Shown here in pieces: positions 23,805 to 36,800 of a DNA stretch of 64,000 nucleotides. The stretch is from Carya illinoinensis (taxonomy: Eukaryota; Streptophyta; Magnoliopsida; Fagales; Juglandaceae). The DNA is taken from NCBI RefSeq assembly GCF_018687715.1, contig NC_056767.1, positions 2,170,001 through 2,234,000 of the forward strand, read 5' to 3'. The notes below the pieces were generated by a model. That model was not told the origin of the DNA. It did no database searches and saw only the letters and a program-made list of their open reading frames with translations. Both the position numbers and the translations under genes were made by a program. Within the stretch, counting starts at the first letter, position 1, and every line of letters starts with the position of its first letter.

Positions 23805-26800
23805 GCTGCTGCTTATGATCATTATTTTCTAATACCTCCCCCCCAGCAAGATGGAGAATAGAGATTAACTATTCCCATCTTGGAAAGGAGAGCATTGAGA
23901 ACTGTAGAGGAGAGCGTCTTAGTAAAGATATCAGCCAATTGAGAGTGAGTAGGAACATGTGTAGTCACAATGCTTCCTTCTTGAATTTTATTTCGAATAA
24001 GATGTCAATCTACTTCAATGTACTTAGTTCTCTCATGAAAGACAGGATTAGCAGCAATATGTAAGGCTGCTTGGTTATCACAGTGAAGAATGGCAGCATG
24101 TGAGTGTGAGATGTGCATATCTACTAGGAGCTATTTGATCCAAGTAAATTCACAACAAGTTGCTGTCATGGCTCAACTCAGCCTCTACAGATGAACGAGA
24201 GACAACTGTTTGCTTTTTAAACTTCCAAGAGACAAGTGAGTTCCCAAGGAAGATGCAAAAACCTGTGATGGACTTTCTGGTATCAGGGCATGAAGCCCAA
24301 TCTGAATCACAATACCCTTGCAGTTGGAAAGAAGAGGAAGAGGGCAGTAAGATTCCTTGGCCTGGATTGCCCTTTAAGTATTTCAGAATCTTGTATGCAG
24401 CTTGTAGATGAGCATCAGTAGGCTGAGATATAAATTGACTTAAGACTTGAACTGAGAAACTAATATCGGGTCTAGTGATGGTTAAATACAAGAGCCTTCC
24501 AACTAGTCTTCTGTAGATGCTAGGATCATGAAGAGGGAAACCTGAATCCTTGCTGAGTTTTAGATTTTGATCCATAGGAAGCTTGGCAAGTTTGGATCCA
24601 AGGGTGCCTAAGTCTGACAAAATGTCAAGGGCATATTTCCTTTGACACAAATGGATCCCTTGAGTAGATCTAGCCACTTCAATGCCAAGAAAATATCGAA
24701 GTGAACCAAGGTCTTTAATCTTGAATTGTGTGTTCAGAAAACTTTTGAGAGAATTGATGCAATCAAGAGAGTTGCTAGCAACAACTATATCATCTACATA
24801 CACTAATAAAGCTATGAAAGTGTTTCCAAGAAGCATTGTGAAGAGACTATAATCTGACTTGGACTGTTGAAAACCATATTGAATAAGTGAAGTTGAAAAT
24901 TTAGAATGCCATTGACGAGATGCTTGTTTATGGCCATACAAACTCTTGAGAAGTTTGCAAACATGTCCAAGTTTTCCTTTGGTGTAGCCAGGTGGCTTAC
25001 ACATGTATATTTTCTCTTCTAGCTCTCCATGAAGGAAGGCTATTCACATCAAATTGTTGCAAATGCCAACCTTTCATGGCTGCAAGAGCTAGAAGACACC
25101 TAACTGTTACCATCTTGGCCACAGGAGAAAAGTCTCGTGATAATCAATCCCCTCATATTGTGTGTAACCTTTGGTCACTAATCTGGCCTTTAACCTCTCT
25201 ATAGTACCATCCAAATGAAATTTAGATTTTTAAACATACTTACAAGCAATTGGTTCTTTTCCAGGTGGCAAATTAGTCAATACCCATGTTTTGTTGAACT
25301 CAAGAGCATCCAGTTCAGCCTACATGGCCTCGCACCAACTCAAGTCCTTGACAGCTTGATTATATGTTTAAGGATCAAGTTTAGAGGAAATGGAAGTGGA
25401 GAAAACAGCAAAAGCAGGAGATAATCGATGGTAAGATAGAGATTTTTGTAAAGGAAAAGCAGTACCTTGAGTAGAGGAGGATTGCTTGGCTAAAGATTGA
25501 TGTGGAGAGGTGAAGTGGGCCTGCTAACAGTGAAAATCCTGCAAGTATTGAGGTGCCTTTTGAGTCCTTGTTGACTTGCGGATGGGAAGAGGGGTAGAAG
25601 CCAGTGTTTCTGTTGGAGGAGTGGATGTTGATGAAGGTGAAGAAGGGGGCAACTCAAGAACAGAAGATGGATTTGGGGTAATAGGGAGATCAGAATGAGT
25701 TGATGGAATGAATGCAGGTGAAATGTGATGGGGGGAAGAGGCAGCTGGAAATGGATTGTAATTGGGAGAGGAGTCTGGTATAGGGTCAGAAGTTTTGAGG
25801 TGAAGAAAGGGAAATGTTGTCTCATGAAAGACAACATCTCTAGATGTAAAAACAGTGTTGGTATCAAGATCAAGCAACTTATATCCTTTGATAACAAATG
25901 GGTAGCCTAGAAAGACAGATTTTCTAGCTCTTAAATCAAACTTGGTTCGGCCATATGAGATTGTGGATGCAAAACACAAACAGCCAAATAATTTCATATG
26001 AATGTATTTGGGTTTGCTATTAAAGAGTAATTCATAAGGTGTTTTGTTGCAGCAGAGGGAAAGGAATTCTATTGATAATGTATGGAGCGGTTAAGACACA
26101 TTCATTCCAATATTTTAAAGGGAGACCACTTTGAAATCTAAGGGCTCGAGCAATGTTTAAAAGGTGCTGGTGCTTACGTTCTACAATGGCATTTTGTTGG
26201 GGATTTTCAATGCAACTGGTTTGGTGAAAAATGCCTCTTTGATTGAAGAACTCTATCATTTTAAATTCTGCACCATTGTCACTTCTTAGGGTCTTGACTT
26301 TAACATCAAACTAAGTTTCAACAAGGTTACAAAATGATTCAATGTAGGGTCGAGTTTGAGATTTTGTTTTAAGAAGATACAGCCAAGTGCTTCTAGAAAA
26401 ATGATCAACAATAGTGAGAAAGTATTTAGATCCATCGTGGGCAGTGACAAAATAAGGTCCCAATATATCACAAATGACAAGTTCAAAAATTCTTGAAGTT
26501 GTATATGTGTTGATTGGGAAAGGGAGGCAATGTTGCTTGGCCATTGGACAGATGCAACAAGGAACTTCATTAAAAGTAGAAATCTCAGTGCTTGCAAGAG
26601 GATATTTCATTAAAGACATCCAAGAAAAAGAAGTGTGACCAAGTCTATAGTGCCAAAGTTCTGGTAGTGAAGAATTGCTAAGCATTAGGCTGAGACAAAG
26701 TTGGTTTTATTTGAAAGCTTGAAAAGATGATCAGCAAGAGCTGTTGGAGGCACTTCAATATGCTGCAAATAATAGAGTCCATGCCTCACTTCACCCTTCC

Positions 26801-28042
26801 CAATCGTTGTCCAAAACAAAAGGTTCTGAAGAAAACAAGAATTAGAAAAGAAAAGAAGACAACAAGAGAGTGAGTTGGCAAGCCTTTTAGCTAAAATTAA
26901 ATTGAATGTGAATGATGGAACACATAGGACATTCTGGAGAAGAATATGGTTTCCAAGCTGGACTGTGCCTATGTGTGTGACAGGTGCTTCATTTCCATTA
27001 GGCATTTTTACAGAATAAGAAATTGTATCAGTGATGGTTGTCAAAAGAGAGGTGCTGCAGACCATATGGTCTATAGCACCTGTATCGATTATCCAAGGAA
27101 GCTTAGCATATTTGAAAAAAGGGATACCAGACATAGTGGGTGTTGTTGCTGCATTGGCAAGAGGATGTCTTGGTCGAGCTAGAAAAGGATGAAGGCATCA
27201 TTGAAGGCTCCTTTTGCTGCAACAGACTAAGTAATTGGTGATATTGCTCCTTGGTCAAGCCAACCCTGGGATTCGAGTCTTCATCATGATCAGCAGAAGC
27301 AAAATTAACAAAGGACGGTGATGATTTAGTTCTATTGAAAAACTTGTGTCCAGGGGGATAATCGTGAAGTTTGTAGCATTTCTTTGCTATATGAGCACTC
27401 ATATTGCAGTGTGTACAAGTAGGTAGCTCAGCATTTCCAGCCTTGTAACAGGTGTCTATAGAGTGGCCTGATTGATGACAATGGGTGCAATAGGGGCGAT
27501 TTTTAGAGGGTTGGCCAGTTTAGACATTTAGTTTGGAAGGGGAATAGAATCTCTTTGTAACTAAGGCCATTGAATCAAGAGAGGGGCAACCACTCAACAT
27601 GAGATGTTGCCTTTCCTATTGTTGGATCATGGAAAGAACTTTGCCAACGGATGGTAAAGGATCAATCAACATGATTTGGTCCTTTGAGTTATTATAGGAA
27701 TCATTAAGGCCCATTAGGAATTGAATAACACAGTCCCTATGGTATCTATCCAAGAGGATTTTGAGTTTTCCACAATTACAATCAGGCAATGGATCAAACA
27801 CATTGAGTTCATCCCATAGAGCTTTCAGTTTTCCATAGTAGATACATACTGAATCGTGGTCTTGTTGCAGTCCAGCTAGTGCATTTTCAAGTTGAAAGAT
27901 GTGTGCACAATTTTGTTGAGTAAAATGCTCCTGCAACTCAGTCCAGACCATGAAAGCATCATCTACAAGAGCAATGCTAGCCTTGATGGAAGAAGAGATT
28001 GAATTTTGTAACCAAGAAGTTACAAGGTCATTGCAGCGTTCC

Positions 28043-31000
28043 TGTGACGCCCCCAAATTCCGTTTGGGATCGGATGGACATTTGAAGCGTCGAGACATGC
28101 AACACAAGGTTACCTGCCCCCGTTCATGACATATAAGATGCAATGTTCCTAACATGCATCTAACATTATGCAATATTCGCAGCGGATAATTTTTTTCTTT
28201 AGCAATACTATGCACCAAATTGAAAATATCCCAAATGCTTAAAACATACTTCATACATAAAGACTCATTTAACAGATCACAACACTAGTTCAAAATGGTT
28301 ATGATCCAAAAAGTACTAGAGATGCAACTCCATTGTACAAGTAGTAATTTACGTTAACTACTATATTAACATTAACGTTGCACTATCGCTTAGTCAACTG
28401 TGTCTAGTTGATCAGCTCCTAATTCTCCTTCAGGTCCTGTAACAAGATCTACCATTCAGGGGGAATGGTAGTTGGGGCTACCAAAGTGAGATTTGATTAC
28501 AAATCTTAGTAAGTTAACAAAAAGCTTCCACACAAGCTAATGATGCATGGATGACAGTAAAATTATAAATGCATAATCAAATTCATAAGTAATTAAAGCA
28601 TAACTTGGCGTACAACATAGAATAATTGACATAACTCAAATTGAAACATGAACTTAACTTAACTTGACATGAACTTGATCTGAAACTTAACTTAACATGA
28701 AAAATACATACTCCACAGTTGTTGTGGCTCCATGTATTCTACGTGTAAATACATACTCCACAGTTGTTGTGGCCCCATGTATTCTACGTGTAAATACATA
28801 CTCCACAGTTGTTGTGGCCCCATGTATTCTACACAAACTTGACTAAATATGAAAAATACATACTCCACAATTGTTGTGGCCCCATGTATTCTACGTGTAA
28901 ATACATACTCCACAGTTGTTGTGGCCCCATGTATTCTACGGAAACTTATTCTTTAACTGCTTAAATACATACTCTACAGTTGTTGTGGCCCCATGTATTC
29001 AACGTGTCACAATTGATGTGTCTCACGTAGTGTATGCGTCACAATTGCTGTGATCCTATACATAAGTAATCAAGATGAAACGTGACTGGAATACGAAATG
29101 ACTGATGCCCTGACGTAACATAACGTGACTTGAACATAACTTGAAATACATGACCAACTTGAGATAGAAACATTTCGTAACATGGCATAATATATAATAG
29201 ACAACATATTTAACATGACATACTTACAACAGTAAATATTACATGACTTGACATACATGTAATAGATGGTATACTTAGCATGACGTACTTGTAAGGTACA
29301 GTAATACATGACAATATATTATGTAACAGATAAAAATTGATGACAGAATAAATTCTGTATAATAGACAATTACGTGATAACTTGGCATGGCATGACATAT
29401 ATGATAACACACATACATACATTGTAGTTCCTTTACGTAGCACACATACATAGTAGACTGCTAGTAAGTTAAAAGCTAACTTACCTCGATCTCCGCGTTT
29501 CTTATGAAACTTTAAGTGCGATCACGAGGAACTATAATTAGTGATTCTAAAAGTTAGCACTAAATCACTAATAAATTGAAATATAGAAAATACTAACTTA
29601 AAGAGTAAAATTTCCATTTTACTCTCTGCATGTAAGAAAATGACCGTTTTACCCATAACTTAAGGATTTTGCATACTAACTCCAAAAGTCACCAAAATTT
29701 ACATGCATCATGTAAATTTTATCCTCAATTCAAATATCAATTTAGAAAAATTTAAAACTAATCACAACTATTAAAACTCCATAGGGCCGAAATTTCTCTA
29801 TGCTATTTCTATTGATTTTTGTTTCCAACTTGGTTTGATCAATTTTTTGATCTACGACTTATAAATATGTGATCTTCAAACCAAACCATCACATGGTTTA
29901 AAAAGATATCCTAAAATATATATAAGCTTCTAATTCAAGATCACATGGTTAAAAATTAACCAAAACATAAATTTAGCCAAGAACATCCACACTTTGGCTT
30001 ATCTGAATATCTCTTTGCATAAAATTTCATATCTTTGAAACTAAAATCAAATATTTTCAAAATAATAATATAACATGTATATAAGATGCTTAGAATCCTC
30101 CAATAAAATTATCAAAGTCATTGGAATAGGTTTAGACCACCGAAGAGTTAAACTTTCTCAAAACAGAAACTGTTTTTCCTCTTCCAGTTTCTAAGTTTCT
30201 AAATCTGAGAAAATATTTCATCAAAACCTTTAATCATGCAAAAATCTTCAACCAATAGTCATATATACATATTAAAAATACTCCATAAAAATTTCGGACC
30301 AATATCTATCCATTAGCTTGGTCAAAAACTCTAAACTATAACATATTCTCCAGTTTATCTTCCAGAATGACCTTTTTATAGTTTACATAATATTTGACTG
30401 ACCAAATGATCTTCAAATGGGATAAATAAGATATTCACGTAAACTAGACTCAAAAAGGAACAACTTATATGAAGGAGATTTTATGATAAAACACTTACAA
30501 AAACTTCGAAATGGGCATGCAAAAGAACTCCTAAAAGCTGTCCGAGAGAGAGTGTTTGATATTTTTTTAATGGAAAGTATAAATGAAAATAATTTCGTGG
30601 GGAGAGGTGGCTAGAGATACTTATGGATGAGATATGGAAGAGATGAGGTTGGAGTGAGAGTGGAGTGTAGGACTTTCTTACATAATAATATCTACAAAAA
30701 TCAATTCAAGATATTTTTACCCAATAATATCCACGAAATTAGCTTAAAATATTTTTATCTAATAATATCCACAAAATTAGTTTTAGATATTTTTATCCAA
30801 TAATATCTACAGTTTTGAACAGACGTTTTGTCCGAAAATATGAAAAAAATGTTATTGCGCCATAAGACCTTAAATAACCCTCCGAATCTAATGGCACAAA
30901 CCATAATACATTTTGACACTTCTAACTATCTTCAATAATCAAAAACACACTTCTAATACCATAGTAAATAATAACACTACCTATGGAGTTAGACAAAAAC

Positions 31001-31097
31001 CTATATGATTAATGGATTCGTAAAAACTTATGGGATCTTCACGAGCTTCCTAAAGTTAATAGAAATTTCACAATTGAATTTCTGGCGGACTGTTACA
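28043..31097 (-). mobile_element. Solo LTR D1 (3.06 kb), same family as D2
   Basis: A perfect TSD GTTCC (28038-28042 and 31098-31102) flanks TGTGACGCCC...CTGTTACA. The sequence aligns along its length with the two D2 LTRs but has no internal region, so it is a solo LTR left by LTR-LTR recombination. It lies in the gag of Copia C and therefore postdates it. Confidence 0.92.
28703..29010. repeat. Tandem hairpin array in D1 (6 clear units)
   Basis: Units of about 45-60 bases repeat the core CCACAGTTGTTGTGG, whose ends pair (CCACA with TGTGG), inside a second pair of arms AATACAT and ATGTATT. Units are joined by ACGTGTA or by longer ACACAAACTTGAC spacers. At least one more, decayed unit follows to about 29060. 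Confidence 0.88.
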
Positions 31098-31386
31098 GTT
31101 CCCAAGCTTCAAGTAAGGGATTTGTTGGGTTGGTGGGTTTAGAAATCTCACCATTGATAAAACCCAACTTGTTTTTTACTCGAAGAGCTCTCTGCATAGC
31201 CCAAGACCAAGTTGTGTAATTATCAACAGTGAAGTTCAGAGACAAGGGAAACAAATGGATTATCTCCATGGTCGAGTTGATAGGGGTTGGTGATATCATT
31301 GAAATTGAGAAATCAATTTGGGGGAGGTGAGGATTTGAAGGAATCTTCAGTAGTCATGGTGGTTTGTTTTTACTGATATGATGCCA

Positions 31387-31706
31387 TGTAAGAAATATTG
31401 AAACATGACACAGAGAATAGAAGGAATTTCAAGTTGTAGAAGAACTTTACATTTCTTTCATAAAAGTTACTGAAAAAATAGAATTATAGAGAGGTGGTAT
31501 ATGTAGCACTCTGTACATCACGATCCAAAAGGGAATATTCACAGTCTGTAAAAAATAACTAACCCTACCACTAAGAGCTGTACATCTCAGCTAGTGTCAG
31601 AATGAAAATAACTAATTGCTAAATTACATAAAAGACCTAAGCTAGCCTTTGTCATCTAAGCTGAGTTGGGGACTATTCTGTAAATTAACTTCATCAGTGG
31701 ATATTA
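31387..31706 (-). repeat. 5' LTR of Copia C
   Basis: Partner of 23485-23804. Its GH9-side boundary is blurred by a small lesion: the terminal TG of the element reads TA on the minus strand. Confidence 0.85.
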
Positions 31707-32065
31707 GCTGTTTTTGAGGCAAAAAGTGAATCAACAGAACAAGAGTTAGGATTACAAAGGCTACTGAGATTGAAATGATAATAAAACGTTTGAAGTACTT
31801 TCTATCAGTGATAGTTAGATCACAATCATAGGATTTTCATAATCGAGAGGGGATCGAATCTTAGCCATTCATAGATTGAGGGATAATGTTAAAATCGATT
31901 TCTATAGAGTTCCAGCGGCTTGCTGAAGGGAGAAGGCGGCCAACCTCTGATACTGCATGAACATACCCTCTAGAGGACTCTTCTGAATCAGATGATTTGC
32001 GTGCTGGAGAACCTAAAGAGGGTGGCATGGTTGAGGAAGATGTTGTCTGGCTAATAGAAAGAATT

Positions 32066-32235
32066 GACATTTCTTGTAGAGAGAAATAGATGGAAACTTT
32101 GCCGTCCAAATGATACAATATATGCCAGCAGCAATGGTCATTCCAATGCAGTATTTCGTGTCCTATTTCTTGTAGTTAGTGATCGTGAGAGAAATAGACG
32201 GAAACTTTCCCGTCGGAATGCTATATTATATGCCA
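32066..32235. repeat. Imperfect direct duplication at the GH9 start
   Basis: Two copies of a roughly 60-base block share TTTCTTGTAG, GAGAGAAATAGA, GGAAACTTT and ATATGCC (about 32070-32130 and 32162-32233). The block overlaps the GH9 start codon region and its 5' flank. Nature unknown. Confidence 0.65.
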
Positions 32236-33560
32236 CACCAAAACTAGGAAATTAACATGATATCTTCTACGATGCTATCCAGCAACCTACTCTCAGGAAA
32301 ATTCATTGTAGAAATCCTCAGTTTAAATGTGTGTTTGACATGTAAGAAGATATCTTTATCTCAACAAACTTAGTAGATTGTAATTTTGATAAAGACAAAT
32401 ACTTTAGTAGTAAATATATTATATAAATTAAGTAAATTCATAAAAGTTTGACGTTAGATTGTAAAATTATTTTTAATTTTATTATAAAATTAATATAATA
32501 AATTATATAAAACTACGTCAGTTTGTAAATTTATTTTTATATAATCACTTTATATCTTAGCACTCTCTTTACTAAATATACGTGAGTAATGAACAATAAA
32601 TATTTTAAGATCTCTAAATATCTATTTAAATATTAAATATCTCTAAATATTTCATGAGTAATATCGCGCTTAAACACTCAAATTTGAACAAAAACTAAAA
32701 TCAACTCGTTTGGATTTAAAAAATGTTTCATCTTATCTAATTATTACAATTTTTTTAAATTCTTACATAAAATATAATAAACAATTCAACTTTTTCAAAT
32801 CTCAATTCAACATTTTTAAATCTCAAAATAATAATAATATTAAAAAATTATATTTTAATAATATTTTATTTAAATTTTAACTTTTATTTATAATTTTCTT
32901 ACCCCATCTCTAAATTCAAATAAGCCTACGGTACAGCTTTTGAGTCGGCTAACTACCATTAACTATCATCTTGTTGTGATGTAAAGTTGTAGCTGACCCG
33001 TTGTCAGTCGGCTAACCGCATTGAAGGCCCTCGTTCAATTGAAAAAATCTACGCAATCTCCTAACACCCCAACATTCCATCATTTTTTTAATTTTTATTA
33101 TTTTATTTTTTATCAAATATTTAATATATAAATAATGAATAAAATAATTAAATTAATTTAAAAAGAATAAATTCAAAAAAATATTAAAAAAATATTAAAA
33201 AATTAAAAAAAAATAAAACGTTGAGATGTTGGGAGGTTGTGTAATAAAATTCCGTTCAATTATACTAGAAGCCCATTCATAAGTTACAGAAGAAAGGTCC
33301 ATCTCTAAGAAAGGCCTTACTTTTGGGCCTGTGTATGGACCTTCTAAAGAATGTAAATGACATTTGACAAAGCGAAACTAAAATGTGAACTCAAGTTTTC
33401 ATCAGAAATTCAGGATCTTGTTTCTAGTACCCTTCAATCAGCGTCATCTCCCAAGAACATATTGTATATACCCTCTAAGAATTAACATTTTGTTTTGTCA
33501 ACAAGATCCTCTGGATGTGTGAGTCTTCTTAATCGTAAACTAACATCCCAGATTTCCCAG
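32236..33560. other. AT-rich spacer between divergent GH9 relic and DUF218 gene
   Basis: No gene seen. About 32709-32930 runs from GTTTGGATTT to AAATTCAAATAAGCC with very AT-rich interior and loosely complementary ends, suggesting a decayed MITE, but no TSD could be fixed. The stretch 33420-33569 may be the first, non-coding exon of the DUF218 gene, since GTTTTTAG is followed by a good donor GTGAGT at 33570. Confidence 0.45.
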
Positions 33561-33869
33561 AGTTTTTAGGTGAGTTCTCTTTCTTTCTTGGCTTCGCTTT
33601 TTGTATAAATCATTCACAAATCCAATTGGGTCTCCTCTCGCTATTCATTCCTCAACATGATTGAATTCTCTTTCCCCCAAGATGCGAAATTTATGAAATA
33701 GAGGTTGATTTATGATTTCTCTCGTGATGGTAATTGTACTTATTTATTACCTCTGAACTCTGAATATAAAAAAAAACCCATGATCCCATTGCTTAATTTG
33801 CTTAGATTACGTTCTGGGTATGCTTAATTGCATTTCGTCTCGAAGCCCATTAGCTGGATTTGTATTACT

Positions 33870-36800
33870 ATGAACAAATATTCATTTGGGTCTTCTGGGA
33901 GTCCCAAGTCCTTCCACGCATACCCAAGGGCTGTTGAATTTGATTTAGAATCAGGAACCACTAGACGTGCCCGAAAGCCTAAGAATTCTCCATTTCATCC
34001 CATCAAAATGATTAATTCATTGGGAACCCGCCTTCAATATTACTATAAGATGCACCCACTTCTAGTATTCATCATCTTCTTGTCCCTTGGGATCACAATT
34101 CTCATCGTTTTGTCTCTGTATGAGAGCCACTACCGGATGATGGGTAGTTATCAAAAGCTTGATGTGAGCTCGGGTGATTATCCGTTCCCAAAGCTTCGTA
34201 ATCTTGTAATGGTTGCCGGGCATTCTGTATATACGAGTAGTAGCTGTGGGCGAGCTGAAAAGGAGGATTCATGGTTTTTGGAGTCTTATCAGAAGAATCC
34301 AGGCCAAGCTGCTACCTTTGTGAGACATATACAAGAGGGAGTTGAAATTGCAGCCAAAGATGATGCAGCTTTGCTTTTGTTTAGTGGTGGAGAGACACGG
34401 AAAGATGCTGGTCCTCGTAGCGAGGCTCAGAGTTATTGGAGCGTCGCTGAATTCAGAGGATGGTTTGGTGAGTCCGTGTATTATCTTACTTTTTATATCT
34501 ATTTTCCCTTATTTGTATGGAAAATATTTATAAACTCAGAACTGATCCGGTTCGTGATTGCTAAATAAAAGGTCTAATAATTACTTAGATTATGTCGTGA
34601 TCATTTATCATACTCTCATACCCATATTGACCTCACTTTAGAATTAGATCTAGTGGAATCCACAATTAGGTGCCATTAAATTTCTCGCCTTTCAGTGTAG
34701 TGAGCCTAGTGGCTGCGAGGATTTGCTAAATAAAGATGCTTGGACTTTAATCTATCTGGTAGAGATCAAGAATGAAGTGCATAAAAAAGAAAATGAAGTG
34801 CATCCATGCAAGTGAAGCAAGTATTTGTGACATTATTTCTTGAGCTATTCCTATTATAGTTGCTTCATATCATCATAATGCACAGTAATAAAACTATCAG
34901 AATTTGAAATATTGTGTTTTAGATTTGGCTACTTCTTGGGAACTTCACATTATTTACTGGCCATTGTTTTAGAGACAATAATTTCTAGTCAATCATATCA
35001 TTGATTCATTGCATGCTTTTACATCGTTCTCTAGGGTGGAACATTTTCCAGTGGATGTTCAAGGAATACAGTGCTGAGATTGGTGTTACAAGACATGCAT
35101 AGGAGAGTCTCTTCCTGTATAAATTGATTTAGCTGCTGAGTAAATAACTTGATATTGTGAAATCCGTTTATCAAGTGGAATTAAAAGTCCATTGCTTCAA
35201 TTTGAATGGTCCATCACTGACACTGAAGCGTGACCAGTTTCACCATTACATTACCAACACTGATCAGACAACCATATCTCGATGAACACTGCTACTACTC
35301 TTCACCACATCTAAAATTATCAATAATTCTGATTGTGATACCCACTAATGATTGATGATGAAGGTGATGAGTATAGGTGGTTTAAGGGATCCCATATTCC
35401 TTGGAGGGAGAATTCTTGCTCTTTATAATGATTCTAATGTGACTCTAGTTGTACCATAGACTAGTCCTTTTGTGCGTATAGGCCTAGATATGGCTTGGGT
35501 TTTCCTTAGAGCATTAAAAATAATATCAAAGCTTATCTTAACCGAAAATGTGGAACTTGAGTCATGTCATCTACGATGAAGGCCCCGTCAGGAATTTGAG
35601 GGGGGACATTGTGATATCCCATGCTGTATGGGATTGAGATCCTATATTGCTTAGGGGAGAGAAGTTTTTGCTCTTTATAATGGTTCCAATGGAGTTCCAA
35701 TTCTACCATTGACTAATCATTTTGGAGTTTGGCCCAGATGTGGCTTGGGCCATCCTTGGGGCCTTACACTACTCATCCTATTTCTGCTGCCTCTAACACA
35801 TGACTGCCTCTACTTTTGTCAGTTCGACCCTAATTGGCTCCTTCCAGAATTGCTTTAAGAACTGAAATGCTAGCAGCCCTACAGTGTTTACCTTTGTGGC
35901 ACCCACCTCCAATTCTATGTCCATCAACACCACTGTTCCTTTGTTCCACATCCAGAAATACTAGAATATCTCTGCATGGCAATACGTGGAAAATGCCTTC
36001 TCCTTCAGTCTTTCTGCATGATAGGAAGGATCTTTCTGCTTCATCTCCCATTGTCAATATTCAAAAAGGCAAGTTAGTTTCTTTCCCAGTTCATGAAACT
36101 ACTCTTAAAGCCATAATTAATAGTGTTTATACCATAAAGCTCCTTGAATTACTCCAAGCAGGCCAACTTACCTGTCAAATCTCATGTTTTTTAGAGTTGT
36201 TCTTGCTAAAATGTTTTAACAAGTTTTAATGGCGGCAATTTTATTTCATGATATTCTAATACATTATATAGTCTCTATAGCATGTAATGTATGATAAATG
36301 GACATCTTCATTGCATGGTTCTCTCTGAGTCTTGAGCTATTGATTGTCACTATGGAACAAATGGAAACTTCATAGATTAACCATGATTTCTTTGAATGGG
36401 AAGGTTGGTTCTGACACATAAATATGTGGGACATTCTGGTTTATCCTACTGTTATGCCACTTATCTTGTGATTGTCTCTATAGGCATGGAAGAAAATGTG
36501 AGATGGAGGGCACTCACAGAAGAGCATGCAAGGGACAGCTTTGAGAATCTTCTCTTTAGCTTGTGTCGTTTCCGAGAGCTTACTGGCATGTATCCATATA
36601 ACATAACTGTGAGTCCCCTCCTCCTTTTTTGGCAAAAAGAACAGTACCCCATAATTTTATTAGAAATTCCCTCCTACTGCAGCTCCCCCTCCTCTCCCTC
36701 TCTCCTCTTTTCTTCCTTGCCTCTTGGAGATAAAATATATGAATGATACACGTGATGGTATGAAATTGGGGGGAGGGGGAAACAACCAGACAGTTGTATC

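Larger units (their letters stand above)
24150..31299 (-). pseudogene. Degenerate gag-pol of Copia C, gag split by solo LTR D1
   Basis: Reading leftward: gag start with YTTWSWAMQRAL (about 31220) and AWE at the D1 junction, continuing at 28042 as RCNDLVTSWL; zinc-knuckle region with HIAKKCYKLH (about 27390); protease WIIDTGAIDHM (about 27085); pre-integrase LWHYRLGHTS (about 26650); integrase with ICDILGPY and NPQQNAIVERKH; the capsid-distal FLGYPFVIKGYKLLD (about 25880); reverse transcriptase with [17 protein letters not shown] and [12 protein letters not shown] (about 24790-24960); RNase H with [12 protein letters not shown] (about 24310). Stops and frameshifts break it into at least eight pieces, so it is inactive. 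The domain order is Copia. Confidence 0.87.
23485..31706 (-). mobile_element. Copia LTR retrotransposon C, old, inserted in GH9 exon 1
   Basis: LTRs of about 320 bases lie at 23485-23804 (3') and 31387-31706 (5'); on the plus strand they run TGTAAGAAATAT to GATATCA/GATATTA. The left flank ATGTT (23480-23484) is the expected TSD; the right flank reads CTGTT, so one base or a small lesion differs. Removing the element joins HFLPQK to the following SKNLTLAL of the GH9 reading frame. A primer-site-like TGGCATCATATCAG (minus strand, about 31373-31386) lies beside the 5' LTR. A GGGGGGGAGG polypurine tract sits about 30 bases inside the 3' LTR boundary chosen here, so the true LTR may be slightly longer. 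The element contains solo LTR D1. Confidence 0.88.
5792..32070 (-). pseudogene. KORRIGAN-like GH9A membrane endo-1,4-beta-glucanase, broken by two Copia insertions
   Basis: Exon pieces read right to left: 32070-31707 plus 23479-23407 (exon 1, split by Copia C), 23299-22990, 22829-22346, 21684-21582 plus 6815-6786 (split by Copia A), 6642-6470 and 6196-5792. Exon 1 encodes a cytosolic tail and a type II anchor (YFKRF then a hydrophobic run ending HFLPQK), typical of plant GH9A enzymes that trim cell-wall glucans. Later exons carry FRGDS, LLSWIVIEYH, KWGSDYLL, NDINCWQRSEDMTYQRP, LGYPYED, FLSKLYSDYLD, then the GH9 signatures FPTQVHHRSASIPWDG and FLDERDKPWFTEPTIASNA, whose His, Asp and Glu remain. 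Lesions besides the insertions: a stop at 31861, frameshifts just after it, a one-base loss at the start of exon 2, TAG at 22578-22580, an extra base in the A run 22375-22381 (+ strand), and TGA at 21664-21666. Two introns have GC donors (after 22990 and after 6470). The 32070 start is the first ATG of the frame. KOR2/KOR3-like class is likely from sequence feel, not tested. Confidence 0.88.

Noticed and set aside
28703..29010. Resemblance of the hairpin array to a CRISPR array
   Set aside because: Plant nuclear context, spacers are repeated rather than unique, and there are no cas genes; the array is part of an LTR.
33828..33869. Upstream TTG start for the DUF218 protein
   Set aside because: TTG is not a credible plant start here; the ATG at 33870 is in frame and lies where the conserved protein begins.
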